From NCBI GenBank assembly GCA_903858055.1, contig CAIOHM010000376.1:1-7034 (forward strand): 7,034 nucleotides of DNA. The letters run 5' to 3'. The stretch's first letter is position 1. Every line of letters starts with the position of its first letter. This document shows positions 1 through 6,292 of the stretch, in pieces. Source of the DNA: an uncultured delta proteobacterium. GTDB taxonomy: Bacteria; Myxococcota_A; Polyangia; Polyangiales; Polyangiaceae. Position numbers and translations under genes: made by a program. Below the pieces are notes generated by a model. The model searched no databases. It was not told the DNA's origin and worked only from the letters and a program-made list of their open reading frames with translations.

Positions 1-42
1 CAGGCTTCCTCGCGCCGGCGCAGCAACCCGCCGCGTGACCGA

Positions 43-1257
43 TCAGGGTGAGAACGAGGCGCCCGGGAAGGCCGGACCGGGGCGCGCGAAGTAGTAGCCC
101 TGCAAGAGATCGCAGCCTTGGTCGACGAGCACGTCGCGCTCTTCCGGAGTCTCGACACCCTCGGCCACGACAGCCATGCCGAGGTCCGCCGAGAGCGAGA
201 CGATGGCGCGCACGAGCTTCCGCTTGGCGGGCTCGAGGTGCACGTTGCGCACGAGCGACATGTCGATCTTGACGAGGTCGGGCTCGAGCACGGCGAAGCT
301 CGTGAGCCCCGCGTAGCCCGCTCCGAGGTCGTCGATGGCGATGCGGAAGCCGCGATCTTTCAGGCGCTGCACGCGGGCGCGCGCGTCCTTCACGCCGTCG
401 AGGGCGTCGCGCTCGGTGATCTCGATGACCACGCGCTGCGCGTAGCGGGCGAGGGGGCTCGAGTCGTCGAAGAGCGAGTCGTCGAGGAGCTCGTTCGCGT
501 GGATGTTCACGAAGAGCGCCTGCCCCTCTTCGAGCACGTCGATGGGCTCGATGACGCGCTTGCGGATGGCGCGACCGAGCGCGTGGTGCGCGTTGAGGCG
601 GTCGGCGGCGTCGAAGAGCGAGTAGGGGTCCGGGAGGGACGCCTCGCGGGAGCGCACGAGCGCCTCGAACCCGTAGACGCACTTGGTCGACCAACGGACG
701 ATCGGTTGGTAAACGATGTGAAGGCCCTGCACGGCGCGCGCGAAGCTCGCCTCGAGACCTGCGCGATCGCCGATGAGCTTCGTGGACTCGCCGAGCAGCT
801 CGAGGGCCTCGCGCTTCGCCTTCGCGAGGCGACGCAGGTTGACGGCTTCGTCCACCGCCTGCACGAGCGTGGTCATGTGAAACGGCTTCACGAGGTAGCG
901 AAGCGCGCCGACCTCGACGGCCTTCACCGCGGTCGCGAGCGCAGGCGCGCCGGTCATGAGGATCACGGGGATGTCGAGGTCGTGCTCGCGCGTCTTGCGC
1001 AGGAGCTGGAGACCGTCGAGGTCCGGCATCGAAATGTCACTCACGATGACGTCGAACTCACCCTCGACGATGACCTTCGCGGCCTCGCGGGAGTCGCTCA
1101 CGGGGGTGACGTCGAAGCCCGCCGCTCCGAGCGCTCGCGCGTAGAGACGCAGGACGGCTTCTTCGTCGTCGACCACCAGCACGACGCCACGCGCACCGGA
1201 GGACTTCGCTTCGTCGGCAGGGTTCGTTGGCATAGGGGTGCGACGCTCGAGAAGCAT
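43..1257 (-). CDS. REC-EAL response regulator, probable cyclic-di-GMP phosphodiesterase (RocR-like architecture)
   Basis: This is a cytoplasmic two-component output protein of 404 residues. A receiver domain (about residues 24-140) is followed by a short helical linker and an EAL domain (about 175-395). In the receiver I see the acidic pair D30/D31, the phospho-acceptor D74 in SDISMPD, T102 and K124 in LVKPF. In the EAL domain the metal and catalytic set is complete: E198 of FEALVR, N251, E279 and E282 of IEITE, D309/D310 of IDDLGAGY, K330, E367 of AEGVE and Q386. From family knowledge it should hydrolyse c-di-GMP to pGpG, controlled by phosphorylation of D74. REC-EAL order without a DNA-binding domain is that of RocR. 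No histidine kinase is adjacent, so it is an orphan within this window. The start is uncertain: ATG at 1257 lies inside an inverted repeat, and in-frame ATG at 1233 is nearly as good. Neither has a strong ribosome binding site. Confidence 0.93.
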   Translation of the reverse strand: MLLERRTPMPTNPADEAKSSGARGVVLVVDDEEAVLRLYARALGAAGFDVTPVSDSREAAKVIVEGEFDVIVSDISMPDLDGLQLLRKTREHDLDIPVILMTGAPALATAVKAVEVGALRYLVKPFHMTTLVQAVDEAVNLRRLAKAKREALELLGESTKLIGDRAGLEASFARAVQGLHIVYQPIVRWSTKCVYGFEALVRSREASLPDPYSLFDAADRLNAHHALGRAIRKRVIEPIDVLEEGQALFVNIHANELLDDSLFDDSSPLARYAQRVVIEITERDALDGVKDARARVQRLKDRGFRIAIDDLGAGYAGLTSFAVLEPDLVKIDMSLVRNVHLEPAKRKLVRAIVSLSADLGMAVVAEGVETPEERDVLVDQGCDLLQGYYFARPGPAFPGASFSP

Positions 1258-1283
1258 CTTCGTGGGATGCTACATGCTTCTCG
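1248..1283. promoter_or_regulatory. 10-bp perfect inverted repeat overlapping the REC-EAL start
   Basis: CGAGAAGCAT (1248-1257) and ATGCTTCTCG (1274-1283) are exact reverse complements separated by 16 bp. The spacer contains GATGCT (1266-1271), which can pair instead with AGCATC (1253-1258), so two alternative hairpins share one arm. The element fills the short gap between the upstream terminator and the regulator gene and includes the ATG at 1255-1257. It could be a dimeric repressor operator, or an RNA hairpin over the start if transcription begins upstream. The role is inferred; the repeat is seen directly. Confidence 0.55.
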
Positions 1284-1288
1284 CCGAC

Positions 1289-1331
1289 AAAAAAAAGCGC
1301 AATCGCCGCAAACGTGACGGCGCTGTTGCGC
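1289..1331 (-). terminator. Intrinsic (Rho-independent) terminator, minus strand
   Basis: Read on the minus strand, GCGCAA (1331-1326) pairs with TTGCGC (1302-1297), and CGCCG (1322-1318) pairs with CGGCG (1308-1304). They enclose a 9-nt loop and are interrupted by a small 3/1 internal loop. Eight consecutive T residues (1296-1289) follow directly. This is the textbook layout. It lies 40 nt after the stop of the minus-strand gene at 1371-1814, which supports that gene being real and transcribed on the minus strand, and separates it from the REC-EAL gene. Confidence 0.9.
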
Positions 1332-1370
1332 GGTGGGTGTTTTGCCCGACGAGACGACGGCGGGGCGAGC

Positions 1371-1814
1371 TCAGACGCGCAGGTCGAGCATCGTGGCCAC
1401 CTGCGTGGTGACCGCTGGGTTCTGGGTGCCGTTGCGCTTGGCCGCCTCGGCCTGGTCGACCGACGCGCGACGGCCCTCCTCGACGCTCATGCGGCGCGCC
1501 GCGCTGCTGATGTCGAGGCGGTCGAAGGAGGGGGACGGGCGCGAGCCCTCGACGGCCTGGGTGAACCCTGGCGACGAGCTCGGCTCCAGGTCTTCGTCCT
1601 TCGCGCGCGCGCGGCGCGTGAGCGCAGGGGTGGCCGGCGGGCGGCGGGAGGCGAAGCGGCTGCTCGTGCTCGCCTCGACCGGGGCTTCGGGGGTGGCTTC
1701 GCGCGTGGCGCCCGGGGCGGTCGGCGTGAGGGTGGTCTCGGCAGGGCGTAACGTGCGCGCTTCGGCGAAGCTCGCCTGCTGGAAACGGTTCTCGATCGAA
1801 GACTGCACGCGCAT
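1371..1814 (-). CDS. Hypothetical protein, Ser/Thr/Pro/Ala-rich, 147 residues
   Basis: I do not recognise this protein. From the ATG at 1814 it has 147 residues with no signal peptide or membrane segment. Its N-terminus (MRVQSSIENRFQQASFAEAR) looks helical. The middle (about 23-95) is rich in Pro, Thr, Ser, Ala and Arg and is probably disordered. The C-terminal ~48 residues, from LDISSAARRMSVEEG to the end MLDLRV, again look structured and helical. The frame can extend to a TTG at 1961, but codons upstream of 1814 lose the G/C third-position bias, so I place the start at 1814. No strong Shine-Dalgarno is present. An opposite-strand frame has similar third-position bias, but the minus-strand terminator just downstream favours this one. 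The gene is divergent from the receptor gene across a 176-bp gap. Function unknown. Confidence 0.65.
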   Translation of the reverse strand: MRVQSSIENRFQQASFAEARTLRPAETTLTPTAPGATREATPEAPVEASTSSRFASRRPPATPALTRRARAKDEDLEPSSSPGFTQAVEGSRPSPSFDRLDISSAARRMSVEEGRRASVDQAEAAKRNGTQNPAVTTQVATMLDLRV

Positions 1815-1856
1815 GACCTGATTCGCCTCAACTCCCAAGAACGGCTCGCCCCGCAG

Positions 1857-1880
1857 GAACTTGAATAAGTTTTTTCGTAG
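1857..1880. promoter_or_regulatory. AT-rich patch with small inverted repeat in the divergent region
   Basis: AACTT (1858-1862) and AAGTT (1867-1871) form a 5-bp inverted repeat with a 4-nt loop, running into a T-tract (to 1875), in otherwise GC-rich DNA. It lies about 45-60 bp upstream of the minus-strand start at 1814. It is the most likely melting region for a promoter of that gene (a weak -10-like TTATTC reads on the minus strand). No convincing -35 partner is seen, so this is only a candidate. Confidence 0.25.
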
Positions 1881-1955
1881 GCGCTGCGCGAGCCCCGCTC
1901 GTTGCGACTCGTTTCCTGGCTTTGGCCGCGTTTCGGGCACGTGATGGGGTCGTAC

Positions 1956-1986
1956 TTGCAACTGTGGTGCAATTGTGGTTCACCAC
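1956..1986. promoter_or_regulatory. Operator-like repeat cluster upstream of the TonB receptor
   Basis: Two directly adjacent 11-bp copies, TGCAACTGTGG (1957-1967) and TGCAATTGTGG (1968-1978), differ at one base, so they are spaced about one helical turn apart. Overlapping them are TTGCA-N7-TGCAA (1956-1972) and GTGGTG-N11-CACCAC (1964-1969 and 1981-1986). The stretch is less GC-rich than its surroundings and ends 4 bp before the GTG at 1991. It looks like a binding site for a metal- or nutrient-responsive regulator of the receptor operon, but it matches no Fur, Zur or NikR consensus that I can name. Confidence 0.4.
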
Positions 1987-1990
1987 CCCC

Positions 1991-4210
1991 GTGCTCCGCG
2001 TCGCCCTGTTCAGCCTCGTCCTCGCCCGTGCTGCTCTCGCGGAGGAGCCGGTGCCTTCCGTGGCGACCGACGACGACACGGACCCGCACGACGAGCACCA
2101 GAGCGCGACGCCCGAGCCGACGAAGAAGGCCGACGAGGTCACCGTGCGCGGCCGCACGGCCCCTCCGAGCCGCGGCGCCTCGGACTTTCAGTTGAAGGTC
2201 GGGGAGCTCGCGCGCGTGCCTCGGGCCAACGCCGCGCGCCTCCTCGAGCTCGCGCCCGGGCTCTTCTTGGCAAACGAAGGCGGCGAGGGGCATCCGGAGC
2301 AAATCTACCTGCGCGGCTTCGACGCCCGCCTCGGCCAAGACCTCGAGCTCACGGTCGGGGGCGTCCCGGTCAACCAGGTCGGGAACCTGCATGGCAACGG
2401 CTTCGCCGACTTGCACTTCGTCGTGCCGGAGCTCGTGGAGGCGCTGCGCGTCGTCGAAGGACCCTACGACCCGCGTCAGGGAAATTTCGCCGTGGCCGGG
2501 AGCGCGAACTACGAGCTCGGCCTCGAGCGGCGCGGCCTGACCACGAAGGTCACGAAGGGCAGCTTCGGCACCGAGCGCCTCCTGCTCTCGTGGGGGCCCG
2601 AGGGCTACGGCCGTCACACGTTCGCCGGCGGCGAGCTCGTCCGCAGCGATGGTTTTGGCACGAACCGCTCGTCGCAACGCGGGGCGATCAACGCGCAAGT
2701 AGAGGGCGTCTTGCCGGGCACGGGCACCTGGCGACTGCTCGGGACCTCCTACGCTACGCATTTTTCCTCGGCGGGGCTCCTGCGCGCCGACGACGTGGGC
2801 CGCGGCCGCGTGGACTTCTTCGGTACCTACGATCCCCGCCAAGGGGGCGACGCCACACGCCACTCGGTCTCCTTCGACGTCGAAGAGCGGGTCTCCGACA
2901 CGACCTACCGCCTCCAAGTGTTCGCGGTCGGGACCACGCTGCGCCTCCTCGAGAACTTCACGGGCTTCCTGCACGACCCGCAAGAGGCCCTTCAGAACCT
3001 CCACACGCAGCGCGGCGATCTCCTGGATCTCGCCGTCGCCACGAAGAGCGTCGGGCTCCGTGCCTCGAGCCGCATGCGCTTCAAGCTCCTCGACCTCCCG
3101 CAAGAGGTGGAGCTCGGCGCCTACGCGCGCGGCGACGACAGCGACGGGCAGCAGGTACGCCGCGAAGCACGCACGAACGCCCCCTATCGCGTGGAAGCGG
3201 ATCTCCAGGCCGTCTCGTCGAACCTTGCGCTTTACATGGATACGTCGCTGAAGGTGCAGAAGTGGCTGACCTTCCGCGGCGGCGCGCGCGCCGAGTACTA
3301 CGGCTACGACGTGCTCGATCGATGCGCGGTGCAGAGCGTTCGCCAGCCCTCGCGGACCAACCCGCCCGGAGACTCGAACTGCCTCACGCAACAAGACCAG
3401 GGCCGCTGGCGTGAAGCCTTCCAGCGCTCGACCACGGCGGGGAGCGTCCTCCTGCCTCGCGCGTCGCTGCTGTTTGGGCCCTTCGACGACTTCACGTTCT
3501 CTGCGAGCTGGGGCCGCGGTGCTCGCTCGGTCGATCCGATCTACGTCAGCGACGGCTTGGCCACGCCCTTCGCGGAGCTCGACAGCGGCGAGATCGGCGC
3601 GAGCTGGCAGCAGTCCACCGAGGCGCACGCCATCGCGCTCCGTGCCATCGGGTTTCGCACCCACGTCGACCGCGACCTGCTCTTCGACGAGGTCGCGGGG
3701 CGCAACACGCTCGCTCAGGGTACGACGCGCATCGGCTTCGTGGGCTCCGCGCGCTACACCACCGACGACGTGGATCTCTCCACGAGCGGCACGTGGGTGC
3801 GCGCCACCTTCGACGACACGGGGCTCCTCGTGCCCTACGCGCCCGATCTCGTGCTCCGCTTCGACGGCAGCTACCACCGCGATCTCTTCGAGCGTTTCGA
3901 GGGCTCGCCGCTGCACGGAAATGTGGCGCTCGGCTCTGGCTACGTCGGGCGGCGTGCGCTGCCTTACGGTCAGCGCTCCGAGGTGATCTTCACGGTCGAC
4001 GGCGCCGCCTCGCTCGGCTGGAAGGGCCTCGAGGCGACGCTCTCGGTGCAGAACCTCTTCGACGCCCGCTACCGCCAGAGCGAGTACGTGTTTCCTTCGG
4101 TCTTCGCCCCGAGCGACGGCGTGACGCTCGTGCCGAGCAGACACTTTGCGGCAGGGGCGCCGCGCACCGTGCTCTTCACGCTCGGCTACACGCTCGGAGG
4201 TGCCTCGTGA
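1991..4210 (+). CDS. TonB-dependent outer-membrane receptor
   Basis: This is an outer-membrane gated porin for high-affinity uptake powered by TonB-ExbBD; the substrate is unknown. From GTG 1991 it has 739 residues, normal for the family. A short signal peptide (residues 1-17, ending AALA before EEP) precedes an acidic/His stretch (TDDDTDPHDEH, 26-36) and a TonB-box-like DEVTVRG (48-54). The plug domain (about 60-170) includes LLELAPGLF, IYLRGFDAR and LRVVEGPYDPRQGNFA. A long beta-barrel follows, with the typical C-terminal SVQNLFDARYRQSEY. C445 and C464 lie in a probable external loop and could form a disulphide. The start is uncertain: in-frame GTGs at 1964 and 1967 would also leave a signal peptide, and none has a clear Shine-Dalgarno. 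Codon bias is lost upstream of about 1980, which argues against the TTG at 1922. The gene overlaps the lipoprotein gene downstream, suggesting joint function. Metal-linked neighbours suggest a metal or metallophore substrate, by inference only. Confidence 0.93.
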   Translation: MLRVALFSLVLARAALAEEPVPSVATDDDTDPHDEHQSATPEPTKKADEVTVRGRTAPPSRGASDFQLKVGELARVPRANAARLLELAPGLFLANEGGEGHPEQIYLRGFDARLGQDLELTVGGVPVNQVGNLHGNGFADLHFVVPELVEALRVVEGPYDPRQGNFAVAGSANYELGLERRGLTTKVTKGSFGTERLLLSWGPEGYGRHTFAGGELVRSDGFGTNRSSQRGAINAQVEGVLPGTGTWRLLGTSYATHFSSAGLLRADDVGRGRVDFFGTYDPRQGGDATRHSVSFDVEERVSDTTYRLQVFAVGTTLRLLENFTGFLHDPQEALQNLHTQRGDLLDLAVATKSVGLRASSRMRFKLLDLPQEVELGAYARGDDSDGQQVRREARTNAPYRVEADLQAVSSNLALYMDTSLKVQKWLTFRGGARAEYYGYDVLDRCAVQSVRQPSRTNPPGDSNCLTQQDQGRWREAFQRSTTAGSVLLPRASLLFGPFDDFTFSASWGRGARSVDPIYVSDGLATPFAELDSGEIGASWQQSTEAHAIALRAIGFRTHVDRDLLFDEVAGRNTLAQGTTRIGFVGSARYTTDDVDLSTSGTWVRATFDDTGLLVPYAPDLVLRFDGSYHRDLFERFEGSPLHGNVALGSGYVGRRALPYGQRSEVIFTVDGAASLGWKGLEATLSVQNLFDARYRQSEYVFPSVFAPSDGVTLVPSRHFAAGAPRTVLFTLGYTLGGAS
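4196..4200 (+). promoter_or_regulatory. Shine-Dalgarno for the lipoprotein gene
   Basis: GGAGG lies inside the last codons of the receptor gene, six bases before GTG 4207. It fixes that GTG as the start and gives a GTGA overlap with the receptor stop (4208-4210), so the two genes are probably translationally coupled. It is the clearest ribosome binding site in the window. Confidence 0.85.
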
Positions 4211-4986
4211 AGCTCGTGCGCGCGTTTCCCCTCGTCCTCGCCCTCGCGCTGGGCGCGTGTGTCGGGACCACCGGCGGCGAGGTCGTCTCGTTCGGCGCTC
4301 AGCTCGCAGGCCCCGAGGGCGTGACCGAGCACCGCGTGGCGTTCACGAGCGGACGCGGGCTCGCGGTGACGCTCACGAAGGCCTCGCTGCGGGTCGGTGC
4401 GGTCTACATGAATCGCTCGAAGCCGATCCCGGTGGCGCAAGAGAAGAGCTGCATCTCGACGGGCACCTACGTGGGCGAAGTGCTTGGCGGCGCGGAGGCG
4501 GATTTGCTCTCCGGCGCGCCCGTGCGCTTCCCGCGCGGCGGGCAAGGGACGAGTGAGGCCGCCGTGACCGGTGAGCTCTGGCTGAACGGCGGGGACCTCG
4601 ACGCGCTCGAAGACAAGACCGTCGTCGCAACGGTCGAGGGCGAGGTCGTGCTTCCCGCGGGGGCGAAGCCGTTTCGGGGCTCGATCACGTTCGGATCGAA
4701 TCGCCGCAGCGCCGCGATCGACCCGGCGCGTCCCGGTGCCGATGCACCATGCAAGCAGCGCGTGGTGTCGCCCGTAGCCGTCGACGTCACGCTCGCGCAG
4801 GGCGGGCTCCTTACGGTGCGCGTCGATCCGCGCGCGTGGTTCGCCCTCGTGCCGTTCGAAGACCTGCGCGAAGAGGGCGGGGTCCTCGTGTTCGACGACG
4901 CCGACACGAACGCATCGAGCGTGGGCCTCGCGGACGGGGTGCGCGCACCGCAAGGCGTTTACCGCTTCGAGTGGTCGGCCAACTAG
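4207..4986 (+). CDS. Uncharacterised lipoprotein paired with the TonB receptor
   Basis: This 259-residue protein has a type II signal peptide: K2 and R5, a hydrophobic core (LVLALAL) and a lipobox LGAC with lipidated C18. It should be anchored in the inner or outer membrane; residue +2 is Val, not Asp, so there is no classical inner-membrane retention signal. The mature part is predominantly beta-like, with blocks such as GLAVTLTKASLRVGAVYMN (51-69), TGELWLNGGDLDAL (121-134) and RVDPRAWFALVPFEDL (205-220). C82 and C182 are the only other cysteines and may form a disulphide. I do not recognise a named family. Coupling to the receptor suggests an accessory lipoprotein working with it at the outer membrane, as substrate-binding lipoproteins do in other receptor-lipoprotein pairs (SusCD, TbpAB). 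That analogy is inference. No His-rich metal tract is present. Confidence 0.88.
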   Translation: MKLVRAFPLVLALALGACVGTTGGEVVSFGAQLAGPEGVTEHRVAFTSGRGLAVTLTKASLRVGAVYMNRSKPIPVAQEKSCISTGTYVGEVLGGAEADLLSGAPVRFPRGGQGTSEAAVTGELWLNGGDLDALEDKTVVATVEGEVVLPAGAKPFRGSITFGSNRRSAAIDPARPGADAPCKQRVVSPVAVDVTLAQGGLLTVRVDPRAWFALVPFEDLREEGGVLVFDDADTNASSVGLADGVRAPQGVYRFEWSAN

Positions 4987-5048
4987 GCGCACCCGCCGCA
5001 ACGCGAGGCTCCGTGCGCCTGGCGACGACGCCACGGCTCTGGTAGCCG
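4985..5048 (+). other. Intercistronic stretch with three successive stem-loops before dmeF
   Basis: AGGCGCAC (4985-4992) is the exact reverse complement of GTGCGCCT (5013-5020), with a 20-nt loop. TGGCG/CGCCA (5020-5033, 4-nt loop) and CGGCT/AGCCG (5034-5048, 5-nt loop) follow; the first two share base 5020. There is no T-tract, so this is not an intrinsic terminator. It could be an mRNA processing or stabilising element, or a leader limiting dmeF translation. Short stems are common by chance in GC-rich DNA, so only the 8-bp arm carries weight. Confidence 0.3.
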
Positions 5049-5054
5049 CACCGC

Positions 5055-6266
5055 ATGGTCCACGAGACGCGCGAAGCGTTCGATCCCCACGAGCCGCTGC
5101 GCCACCCGAAACCCGTCGTGGGCACGGCGGAAGCCAAGACCCGCGGCGTCGTCGTCCTCACGCTCGTGACCGCCGTCGGCGAGATTGCCTATGGCTCGTG
5201 GACGCGTTCGATGGCGCTCGTGGCGGACGGCTGGCACATGGCCACGCACGTGGGGGCGCTCGCGCTCACCGCGGCGGCGTATTGGTACGCGCGGACGCAC
5301 GCGACGCGCGACCGCTTCAGCTTCGGTCCGGGGAAGATCTACGCCCTCGCCGGCTTCACGAACGCCGTCTTGCTCGTCTTCGCGGCGCTGTGGCTCGTCA
5401 TCGAGTCGCTCGAGCGCATCTTGCACCCCGAGCCCATCGACTTCGCGCAGGCCATCCCCGTGGCCGTCCTCGGCCTCGTGGTGAACCTCGCGAGCGCGGC
5501 GCTCCTTCACGGCGATCATGACCACGGGCACGGTGAGGCTCATGGTCACGGGCACGACCATCACGGGCACGACCATCACGGGCACGACCATCACGGGCAC
5601 GACCATCACGGGCACGACCACCCGCACGCCGCGGGGGAGCGCGCGCACGCGAAGGCGAAGGGCTCGCCGCTCACGCACGATCACAACCTCCAAGCGGCTT
5701 ACCTCCACGTGCTCGCGGACGCGCTCACGAGCCTGCTCGCGATCGTCGCGCTCGTCGTCGGGCGTCGCACGGGCTTCACGCTGCTCGACCCGCTCATGGG
5801 CGTCGTCGGCGCGGTCGTCATCGCGCGGTGGGCCTGGCAGCTCTTGGCCCGCGCGGCGCGCCCGCTGCTCGACATGGTCCCCGCGAGCGTCGATCTCGTG
5901 CACCTGCGTGACGTGCTCGAAGAAGCGAGCGCCGGCGAGGTCGTGGACATGCACGTGTGGGAGATGGGCCCCAACGAGGTGTGCTGCGTAGTGGCGCTCG
6001 CGGCGCACAAGCCCGTCGACATCGAGACTTGCCGGCGCATCGTCGTGCAAGAGACCGCGGTCGACCACCTCACGATCGAGCTTCGCCCGTGTGCAGGGGA
6101 GCATCCGCAGCCGCGCGCTGCGGTCCTCGAAGGTCGAGGGCATCGGGCGCATCACGCGCACCACGCGCACCACGAGCACGCGCACCACGAGCACGCGCAC
6201 CACGAGCACGCGCACCACGAGCACGCGCACCACGAGCACGCGCACCACGAGCACGACGAGCACTGA
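5055..6266 (+). CDS. dmeF: DmeF-type cation diffusion facilitator (divalent metal efflux)
   Basis: This inner-membrane antiporter should export divalent cations (Co, Ni, Zn or Cd) from the cytoplasm in exchange for protons. Its 403 residues contain six predicted membrane helices (about 31-49, 53-79, 98-120, 131-151, 211-236, 241-265). The DmeF hallmark ADGWHMATHVGAL is in helix 2 (H61 and H65, with D58). HDHNLQAAYLHVLADALTS in helix 5 supplies H218xxxD222. A cytosolic C-terminal domain (about 270-346) follows. The cytoplasmic loop between helices 4 and 5 (152-210) is His-rich with repeated GHDHH. Unusually, the protein also ends in a second His-rich tail (363-403) with six AHHEH repeats. The start ATG has only a weak ribosome binding site. 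The gene lies 68 bp after the lipoprotein gene on the same strand, so co-transcription is possible. DmeR, the usual RcnR/CsoR-type partner, is absent from the window. DmeF in Cupriavidus and Rhizobium gives cobalt/nickel resistance; the metal here is unproven. Confidence 0.93.
   Translation: MVHETREAFDPHEPLRHPKPVVGTAEAKTRGVVVLTLVTAVGEIAYGSWTRSMALVADGWHMATHVGALALTAAAYWYARTHATRDRFSFGPGKIYALAGFTNAVLLVFAALWLVIESLERILHPEPIDFAQAIPVAVLGLVVNLASAALLHGDHDHGHGEAHGHGHDHHGHDHHGHDHHGHDHHGHDHPHAAGERAHAKAKGSPLTHDHNLQAAYLHVLADALTSLLAIVALVVGRRTGFTLLDPLMGVVGAVVIARWAWQLLARAARPLLDMVPASVDLVHLRDVLEEASAGEVVDMHVWEMGPNEVCCVVALAAHKPVDIETCRRIVVQETAVDHLTIELRPCAGEHPQPRAAVLEGRGHRAHHAHHAHHEHAHHEHAHHEHAHHEHAHHEHAHHEHDEH
5551..5620 (+). 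repeat. 15-bp tandem repeat coding GHDHH in dmeF
   Basis: Four perfect copies of GGCACGACCATCACG plus a 10-bp partial copy encode the repeated GHDHH of the cytoplasmic His-rich loop. Identity at every base, including silent positions, points to recent expansion by slippage or unequal exchange. The tract probably binds or buffers metal near the transporter's entry side. Confidence 0.92.
6166..6255 (+). repeat. 15-bp tandem repeat coding AHHEH at the dmeF C-terminus
   Basis: Six perfect copies of CGCACCACGAGCACG encode six AHHEH units (residues 371-400), followed by DEH and the stop. A degenerate start, AHHAHH (365-370), precedes them. The unit differs from the loop repeat in the same gene, so it arose separately. 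Copy number is likely variable between strains. Confidence 0.93.
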
Positions 6267-6292
6267 CGCGCGTCGTGACGCTCAGGCCTCGG

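Noticed and set aside
118..1317. 399-residue open frame on the plus strand
   Set aside because: It lies antisense to the REC-EAL gene, has no recognisable domain and reads like mirrored GC-rich codons. Its stop-free length comes from the codon bias of the real gene.
1333..1821. 162-residue plus-strand frame over the hypothetical gene
   Set aside because: It shares third-position bias with the minus frame, but its start lies just past the minus-strand terminator hairpin and the protein looks random (scattered Trp and Cys). The terminator orientation supports the minus strand.
1815..1961. N-terminal extension of the hypothetical protein to a TTG start
   Set aside because: Codons here lack the G/C third-position bias and the stretch is AT-richer, as expected for an intergenic promoter region.
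1956..1986. Zur or Fur box upstream of the receptor
   Set aside because: The repeats do not match the AT-rich dyads known for these regulators in proteobacteria or actinobacteria. I kept it only as an unnamed operator-like cluster.
1487..4144. 885-residue open frame on the minus strand
   Set aside because: It runs antisense through the TonB receptor and the hypothetical gene, is Arg/Ala/Glu/Val low-complexity and has no domain. The plus-strand receptor is unmistakable.
4987..5054. NiCo (czcD-type) riboswitch upstream of dmeF
   Set aside because: The stems are short and consecutive, and I see neither the four-way junction nor the conserved loop sequence of that riboswitch class.
5551..5620. 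Possible CRISPR array
   Set aside because: The copies are directly adjacent with no spacers and are in frame coding a His-rich loop. The same reasoning excludes 6166-6255 and 6917-7034.
4983..6263. 426-residue minus-strand frame with repeated VVRVL
   Set aside because: It is the antisense of dmeF; the repeat is simply the complement of the AHHEH-coding array.
6267..6292. Bidirectional terminator between dmeF and the cobW-like gene
   Set aside because: Only a short stem (GCGT/ACGC, 6270-6281) with no T-tract on either strand. It is too weak to call.
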